NCBI GenBank assembly: GCA_047602305.1
Contig: JASGHO010000001.1
Coordinates: forward strand, 124,001 to 188,000
Reading direction: 5' to 3'
Source: Ancrocorticia sp047602305
Lineage (GTDB): Bacteria; Actinomycetota; Actinomycetes; Actinomycetales; Actinomycetaceae
DNA: 64,000 nucleotides
Positions within the stretch are counted from its first letter, which is position 1, and every line of letters begins with the position of its first letter. The position numbers and the translations under genes were made by a program. The notes below the pieces were generated by a model. That model searched no databases and had not been told where the DNA came from. It saw only the letters and a program-made list of their open reading frames with translations. Below, one piece after another: positions 59,817 through 64,000 of this stretch.

Positions 59817-61337
59817 ATGTCCAAAGCCCTCACCGTGGGCACACCGTGGAAAGTCATGGTGCTTTTCGCCATCCCCCTGCTTATCGGCAATGTGGTCCAG
59901 CAGATGTACCAGGTGGCTGATGCGATGGTTGTCGGGCAGCATCTTGGGGTGAATGCGCTGGCTGCCGTTGGCTCGACCGGCTCCATGCTGTTCCTGCTCA
60001 TCGGTTTCGCGCAGGGTATGACGCAGGGCTTTTCGATTCCGTTGGCGCAGGCTTTCGGCGCTGGTGACGCGGACGGCGTGCGGCGATCCGTTGCCGCCGG
60101 GACGATCCTCACGGCGATCTCCTCGCTCATTCTCATGGTCTCGGCGCCACTCTTTGCGCGTCCTTTCCTTGCCTTGTTGCAGACACCCCCGGAGCTGCTT
60201 GACGACGCGACCCAGTTCGCCGTCATCAACTTCCTTGGCGTGGGCGCGATCATGTTCTTCAACTACCTCTCGGCCATCATTCGCGCCATCGGAGACTCGC
60301 GCACCCCCCTGGTGTTCCTGACGATCGCCTGCCTCATCAACGTGGCGTTGGTGGTGCTCTTTGTGCAGTTCCTGGACTTCGGCGTGGCGGGCGCGGCGCT
60401 TGCCACAGTGATTGCCCAGCTCATTTCGGTGATTGCTTGCCTGATCTACCTCATGCGCTCCATTCCGGTGCTGCACACCCGCAAGAGTGACTGGAAGGTC
60501 AATCGCGCGCTTCTCGGCAAGCACCTGCACATCGGTTTGCCGATGGGCTTCCAGATGTCGATCGTCGCCATCGGTACGCTTGCTGTCCAGGTGCGCCTCA
60601 ACATGCTGGGAACCAACGCGGTAGCGGCCTTCACCACGGCCATGCGCGTGGACGGCCTCGCCGTCTTCTGCCTCGCCTCACTGGGACTCGCCGTGGCCAC
60701 GTTTGTGGCTCAGAATTACGGCGCCGGCCAGATGGAGCGGATCCGGGTGGGCGTGCGCCAGGCGATCATCATTTCGATCGGCATTTCCGTGGTCATGTCC
60801 TTCACGCTCATCACGTTCGGTGAGCCGATCCTGCAGATGTTCGTGGGCGACGACGCACAGATCGTCGTGGACATGGCGCACGAGTATCTCGTCATCAACG
60901 GCATGCTGTACGTGCTCCTCGGCGTCCTTTTCATCACCCGTAACGCGTTGCAGGGCCTGGGCCGCACCCTCGCCCCGACCATCTCCGGACTTCTTGAACT
61001 GGGTATGCGCGTGACTGCCGCCATCGTCCTCGGTGACCTCTTCGGATACACCGGCGTGGTGTGGGGTACTCCGCTCGCCTGGATTGCCGCGATCTGCCTG
61101 CTGGTACCTTCGTGGATGATGGCGAAGAAATCGTTGAATCAGAACGACGACGGCGCCGCGGCTTCAATTGACACCGCGGAACCGGGGCCCGTGGCGAACG
61201 TGGATACGAACGTAGCCGAGGTGGGCCAAACCGGCGTGGCGGACGCCGTCGTCGCCGAAACTGACACCGCAACGACCACGGAACAGGGGCGCTCAAGCGA
61301 GACCGGCACGTTTCCGGTGACGGTTGTTGCCTCATAG
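59817..61337 (+). CDS. MATE-family efflux transporter
   Basis: This 506-residue protein has twelve hydrophobic segments in two related halves and the MATE signature QQMYQVADAMVVGQHLGVNA at about 28-47, with the repeat-half counterpart VRLNMLGTNAVAAFTTAMRV. MATE proteins export cationic compounds with Na+ or H+. The last ~65 residues are a hydrophilic, Thr/Ala/Glu-rich tail (after WMMAKKSLNQNDD) not needed for the fold. The region upstream carries tandem hairpins that could affect translation. The DUF2809 gene follows 11 nt later. Confidence 0.92.
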   Translation: MSKALTVGTPWKVMVLFAIPLLIGNVVQQMYQVADAMVVGQHLGVNALAAVGSTGSMLFLLIGFAQGMTQGFSIPLAQAFGAGDADGVRRSVAAGTILTAISSLILMVSAPLFARPFLALLQTPPELLDDATQFAVINFLGVGAIMFFNYLSAIIRAIGDSRTPLVFLTIACLINVALVVLFVQFLDFGVAGAALATVIAQLISVIACLIYLMRSIPVLHTRKSDWKVNRALLGKHLHIGLPMGFQMSIVAIGTLAVQVRLNMLGTNAVAAFTTAMRVDGLAVFCLASLGLAVATFVAQNYGAGQMERIRVGVRQAIIISIGISVVMSFTLITFGEPILQMFVGDDAQIVVDMAHEYLVINGMLYVLLGVLFITRNALQGLGRTLAPTISGLLELGMRVTAAIVLGDLFGYTGVVWGTPLAWIAAICLLVPSWMMAKKSLNQNDDGAAASIDTAEPGPVANVDTNVAEVGQTGVADAVVAETDTATTTEQGRSSETGTFPVTVVAS

Positions 61338-61348
61338 GGGCTGAGTCG

Positions 61349-61720
61349 ATGCGCAAGCGCGTACTGAGTGTGGTCGCGGTCCTGGTGACCGTCGTTCTTG
61401 GGGTCCTCACCCGAGGTGTGCCCGGGGTGGGTGACGCGCTGGGCGGGATCCTCTACACCGTGATGATCGCGTTGCTGGTGCTGGCGTTGCGGCCAACGAC
61501 GACGGCGTGGATGGCGGGCCTTAGCGGATTCCTCTTCAGCGTGGCGATCGAGCTGTTGCAGCTCACCGATATTCCGCGCACCATTGTGGGCTATGTACCG
61601 CCGGCGCGGTGGGTGCTGGGGTCGACTTTCAACGCGCAGGACCTGGCCTGGTATGCCGTGGGAGGCGTGGTGGCTGCGGCTGTGTGTTGGATGATCGGAC
61701 GGGTTGCGCGCGAGCGCTAA
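61349..61720 (+). CDS. DUF2809 family membrane protein
   Basis: This 123-residue protein has four membrane segments and the DUF2809 pattern: GVLTRGVPG, LGGILYTVMIALLVL, SVAIELLQL, and WVLGSTFNAQDLAWYAVG. The family is of unknown function. It follows the MATE gene after 11 nt and may be co-transcribed. It is convergent with the XRE-cupin gene, with only 7 nt between the stops. Confidence 0.88.
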   Translation: MRKRVLSVVAVLVTVVLGVLTRGVPGVGDALGGILYTVMIALLVLALRPTTTAWMAGLSGFLFSVAIELLQLTDIPRTIVGYVPPARWVLGSTFNAQDLAWYAVGGVVAAAVCWMIGRVARER

Positions 61721-61727
61721 CGGGTCT

Positions 61728-62366
61728 TTATTCGTTGGCGTTCCGTGATTCGTGTGCCGCCGCGTGCCCCTCGAGGCAGGTAGGGCTTGCGTGCTCACCT
61801 CGGCCGCTAGTGGCCTTGTTCTGCGGTCCGAAGATGGTGAGGATTTCGGCCTCGTGGGTGCCATCGCTGCCGAACCAATGCGGAGTTTCGGTGCTGAACT
61901 CGGCGGCTTCACCTGCTTCGAGGAACCATTCGTCGGTACCGACGACGAGCCGTAAGACGCCCGACAGTACGTAGATCCAGGTTGCCCCCTCGTGCGTTTT
62001 CAGTCGAGGTTCTGTTTCGGTGACGGGCACGAGGATCTTCCACGCGTGGGTTCCGGTGGCCTGGCGTGTCAGTGGAACGACGGTGCGGCCGTTGACGCGG
62101 CGCGGGCGGAGTCTGATGCGTGGGTCGCCGGTTTCGGGTGCGCCGACGAGGTCATCCAAGGGGACGCCGTAGATTCGTGCCAGGGGGAGAAGCAGTTCCA
62201 GACTGGCCTTGCGCTGACCAGTTTCGAGCCGTGACAGGGTGCTGGTGGAGAAGCTGGTAAGGCGTGAGATGTCGGCGAGCGTGTAGCCACGCCGCTCGCG
62301 CAGGGCCTGTATGCGTGGACCGACGCCGTCCAGGGCAGCCGCGATCTCCGGATCGTTGTGAGCCAT
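61728..62366 (-). CDS. XRE-family regulator with cupin domain
   Basis: This 212-residue protein has an N-terminal lambda-repressor-like helix-turn-helix (YTLADISRLTSFSTSTLSRL, about 28-47) and a small cupin domain at about 105-190 (THEGATWIYVLSGVLRLVVG, then FSTETPHWFG). Such regulators sense a small molecule in the cupin. It is divergent from the MFS exporter gene (77 nt between starts) and probably controls it. The start at 62366 fits the family; upstream frame is the promoter region, which includes CAAGAGTACTTG (62399-62410), a weak palindrome. Confidence 0.9.
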   Translation of the reverse strand: MAHNDPEIAAALDGVGPRIQALRERRGYTLADISRLTSFSTSTLSRLETGQRKASLELLLPLARIYGVPLDDLVGAPETGDPRIRLRPRRVNGRTVVPLTRQATGTHAWKILVPVTETEPRLKTHEGATWIYVLSGVLRLVVGTDEWFLEAGEAAEFSTETPHWFGSDGTHEAEILTIFGPQNKATSGRGEHASPTCLEGHAAAHESRNANE

Positions 62367-62443
62367 GTACCCATTGCAGCAATTCGTCCCGTTTTTAGCA
62401 AGAGTACTTGTTGTGGCGAAGGCTGCTCCGGCATCGTGGAAAC

Positions 62444-63724
62444 ATGTCACAAGCTGAGAAAATGGACTCACCAGAAGAACGCCACGTGGGGCGCATCGTT
62501 GCAGTTTTGGCAATGTGCATGGCCTCGGCGCAGCTCGGGACAAGTGCGGTCAACGCCGCGCTTCCCGACATGGCAAGCTGGGCGGGAGATGCGGCGCAGG
62601 CGCAATGGGCCGTGGTCTCCTACCTTCTTACGCTCACCTCCGGGAGTCTCGTTGTGGGATATCTGGGGGACCTGCTGGGGCGGGGACGGGTGCTCGCAGG
62701 AGGGCTTCTACTGTTCGTTATGGCGAGCGTGATCTGTGCTCTCGCTCCGAGTATGTGGATTCTGATTGCGGGCCGTCTCCTGCAAGGTGTGGGCGCAGCT
62801 GCGATGACGGCACTGCCACTGGCCTTGGTGCGGGACACGGTACCCGCTGGGCGTGCCGGGACCGCCATGGGAGCGTTGGGTACCGCGGCGGCCGTGGGCA
62901 CGGCGTCCGGTCCCGCGCTCGGTGGTCTGCTCCTGGGAGTTTGGGGGTGGCCCGCAATCTTTTGGGCGATGCTTCCCTTGCCGGTGCTGGTTCTTGCGGT
63001 CTTGTCCGGAATGCGTGTGCTAGCGACTGGGCGGACCAGGTCGGACATCATGGTGGCGACGGAGCTGGGAGATCCCGCAAAATCGGCGCAATCTCCAACT
63101 CGCAACCGCGTGATGATCGGCAACCGCGTGATGATCGGTGCGGTGACGCTGAATCTCCTTGTCAGCGCGATCATGATGAGCACCCTGGTGGTGGGCCCGT
63201 TCTACCTGACTGGCGCCCTGGGCCTGGGGAGTGCAGCAATGGGCGTGGCGATGGCGGCCGGTCCACTCACCTCGGTGTGCGTTGGCGTGCTGGCGGGCCG
63301 CTTTGTGGACCGCGGTGAGCCCGCGCGGCTGGTGGCCTTCGGGCTCGTCTTCATGGCCGTGGCTGCCGCGGCGTTGGCCTTCCTCCCGCCGCTGCTCGGA
63401 TTGCCCGGGTACCTCACCGGAACCGTGCTCCTTGCGCCCGGTTACCAGCTCTTCATGGCCGCCAATAACACGCACGTGATGCAGAGCGTGCCGGCGGCCC
63501 GCCGCGGTACCGCGGCGGGCCTGCTTGGTCTCTCACGCAGCATTGGGCAAGTCACCGGTGCATCGCTGCTGGCGTGGCTCTTCGCCCTCGCCGCGGGAGG
63601 CCTGGTTGAGACTCCCTACACCGATCTCGACGCCGGCCTTCGCATCGTCTTTGGCCTGCTGGCCGTGATCCTCGTGGCGGCGGCGTTGGCATCTAGACAC
63701 GGAGATCGCGCCAATAGGCCGTGA
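62444..63724 (+). CDS. MFS transporter
   Basis: This 426-residue membrane protein has about 12 segments and the MFS motif GYLGDLLGRGRVLAGG in the loop between helices 2 and 3; RLLQGVGAAAMTALPLALVRD resembles motif B of drug:proton antiporters, so export of a small molecule is likely. An exact 18-bp tandem duplication (63103-63120, 63121-63138) doubles NRVMIG in a cytoplasmic loop. The last residues (RANRP) are encoded by the left arm of the repeated terminator hairpin. Probably controlled by the divergent XRE-cupin gene. Confidence 0.9.
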   Translation: MSQAEKMDSPEERHVGRIVAVLAMCMASAQLGTSAVNAALPDMASWAGDAAQAQWAVVSYLLTLTSGSLVVGYLGDLLGRGRVLAGGLLLFVMASVICALAPSMWILIAGRLLQGVGAAAMTALPLALVRDTVPAGRAGTAMGALGTAAAVGTASGPALGGLLLGVWGWPAIFWAMLPLPVLVLAVLSGMRVLATGRTRSDIMVATELGDPAKSAQSPTRNRVMIGNRVMIGAVTLNLLVSAIMMSTLVVGPFYLTGALGLGSAAMGVAMAAGPLTSVCVGVLAGRFVDRGEPARLVAFGLVFMAVAAAALAFLPPLLGLPGYLTGTVLLAPGYQLFMAANNTHVMQSVPAARRGTAAGLLGLSRSIGQVTGASLLAWLFALAAGGLVETPYTDLDAGLRIVFGLLAVILVAAALASRHGDRANRP

Positions 63725-63741
63725 CCTATCGGCGCCACCTC
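63702..63741. terminator. Bidirectional hairpin between the MFS and ald genes
   Basis: GAGATCGCGCCAATAGG (63702-63718) and CCTATCGGCGCCACCTC (63725-63741) form a 17-bp stem with three non-pairing positions and a 6-nt loop containing the MFS stop. It fills the space between the two convergent genes. Confidence 0.75.
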
Positions 63742-64000
63742 TTACCCGCGCAGTGCCGCGTAGGCCTCAGCCACCGGCTGGTTGACGATCTTCCCAGCCT
63801 GGGTGTTAACACCCTTTGCGAGCGCGGGATCGTTCTCGATGGCCTGCTGCGGGCCCAAATCAGCGATCTCCAACGCGTAGGGTAGCGTGGCGTTGGTCAG
63901 CGCGATCGTGGAGGTGCGGGGCACCGAACCGGGCATGTTTGCCACGCAGTAGAAGTTCGAGTTATGCACTCGGAACGTCGGGTCGGAGTGGGTGGTGGGC
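63742..64000 (-). CDS. ald: Alanine dehydrogenase, C-terminal part (5' end outside window)
   Basis: The last ~85 residues are visible: YCVANMPGSVPRTSTIALTN is the conserved C-terminal block of alanine dehydrogenase, followed by ATLPYALEIAD and a short tail ending AYAALRG. The enzyme interconverts L-alanine and pyruvate with NAD and is widespread in actinobacteria. The catalytic residues lie outside the window. The gene is convergent with the MFS gene, its stop directly after a bidirectional hairpin. Confidence 0.92.
   Translation of the reverse strand, partial: PTTHSDPTFRVHNSNFYCVANMPGSVPRTSTIALTNATLPYALEIADLGPQQAIENDPALAKGVNTQAGKIVNQPVAEAYAALRG

Overview
The window looks like chromosomal DNA from a high-GC Gram-positive actinobacterium. 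Four proteins carry lipoprotein signal peptides, two secreted proteins carry ~20-residue cell-wall-binding repeats, and many genes overlap by ATGA or GTGA. The mix of host-associated surface proteins, a MetS-type transporter subunit and the circularly permuted ATP-grasp/alpha-E/transglutaminase trio fits the Actinomycetaceae or a close relative; this is inference without a database search. No rRNA, tRNA, CRISPR array or intact insertion sequence was seen.

Left part (1-12 kb). A minus-strand set holds a DUF4956 membrane protein, a VTC-type polyphosphate polymerase, a Cthe_2159-like carbohydrate-binding lipoprotein and a truncated response regulator. Then come a small membrane protein, a NUDIX hydrolase, a P-loop kinase, the ATP-grasp/alpha-E/transglutaminase operon and a methyltransferase.

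Accessory strip (11.9-20.6 kb). Four same-orientation copies of a 72- or 86-bp palindromic repeat are scattered among two cell-wall-binding-repeat proteins (one a D,D-carboxypeptidase), an ArsR/P-type ATPase metal-efflux operon with a leaderless-looking start, a ClbS/DfsB-like protein, a DUF559-type protein and gene debris including a TetR fragment. An Lrp/AzlCD amino-acid export locus and an NSS transporter with its MetS subunit follow.

Catabolic region (24-47 kb). This is the most unusual part. A LacI-linked lyase/DASS transporter/DapA-like aldolase operon is followed by an alcohol dehydrogenase, a GntR/FCD regulator with a candidate operator, and an operon of two surface hydrolase lipoproteins flanking a four-carbon acid sugar kinase and a 3-hydroxyacid dehydrogenase. 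Next comes an aldolase-GlpP-FGGY kinase-2-hydroxyacid dehydrogenase-SDR operon with an intrinsic terminator in its leader, and then an FGGY kinase-Zn-dehydrogenase-2-hydroxyacid dehydrogenase-Zn-dehydrogenase set. GlpP-family proteins are RNA antiterminators, so the leader terminator suggests an autoregulated switch for an unidentified hydroxy-acid or polyol pathway.

Right part (47.5-64 kb). CutC, a ROK kinase, an M81 metallopeptidase and a ROK regulator are transcribed away from a peptide-type ABC importer whose two ATPases are fused. Then come a phosphotransferase, a MATE exporter, a DUF2809 protein, a divergent XRE-cupin/MFS pair and the C-terminal end of alanine dehydrogenase. Related hairpins sit at three convergent gene junctions.
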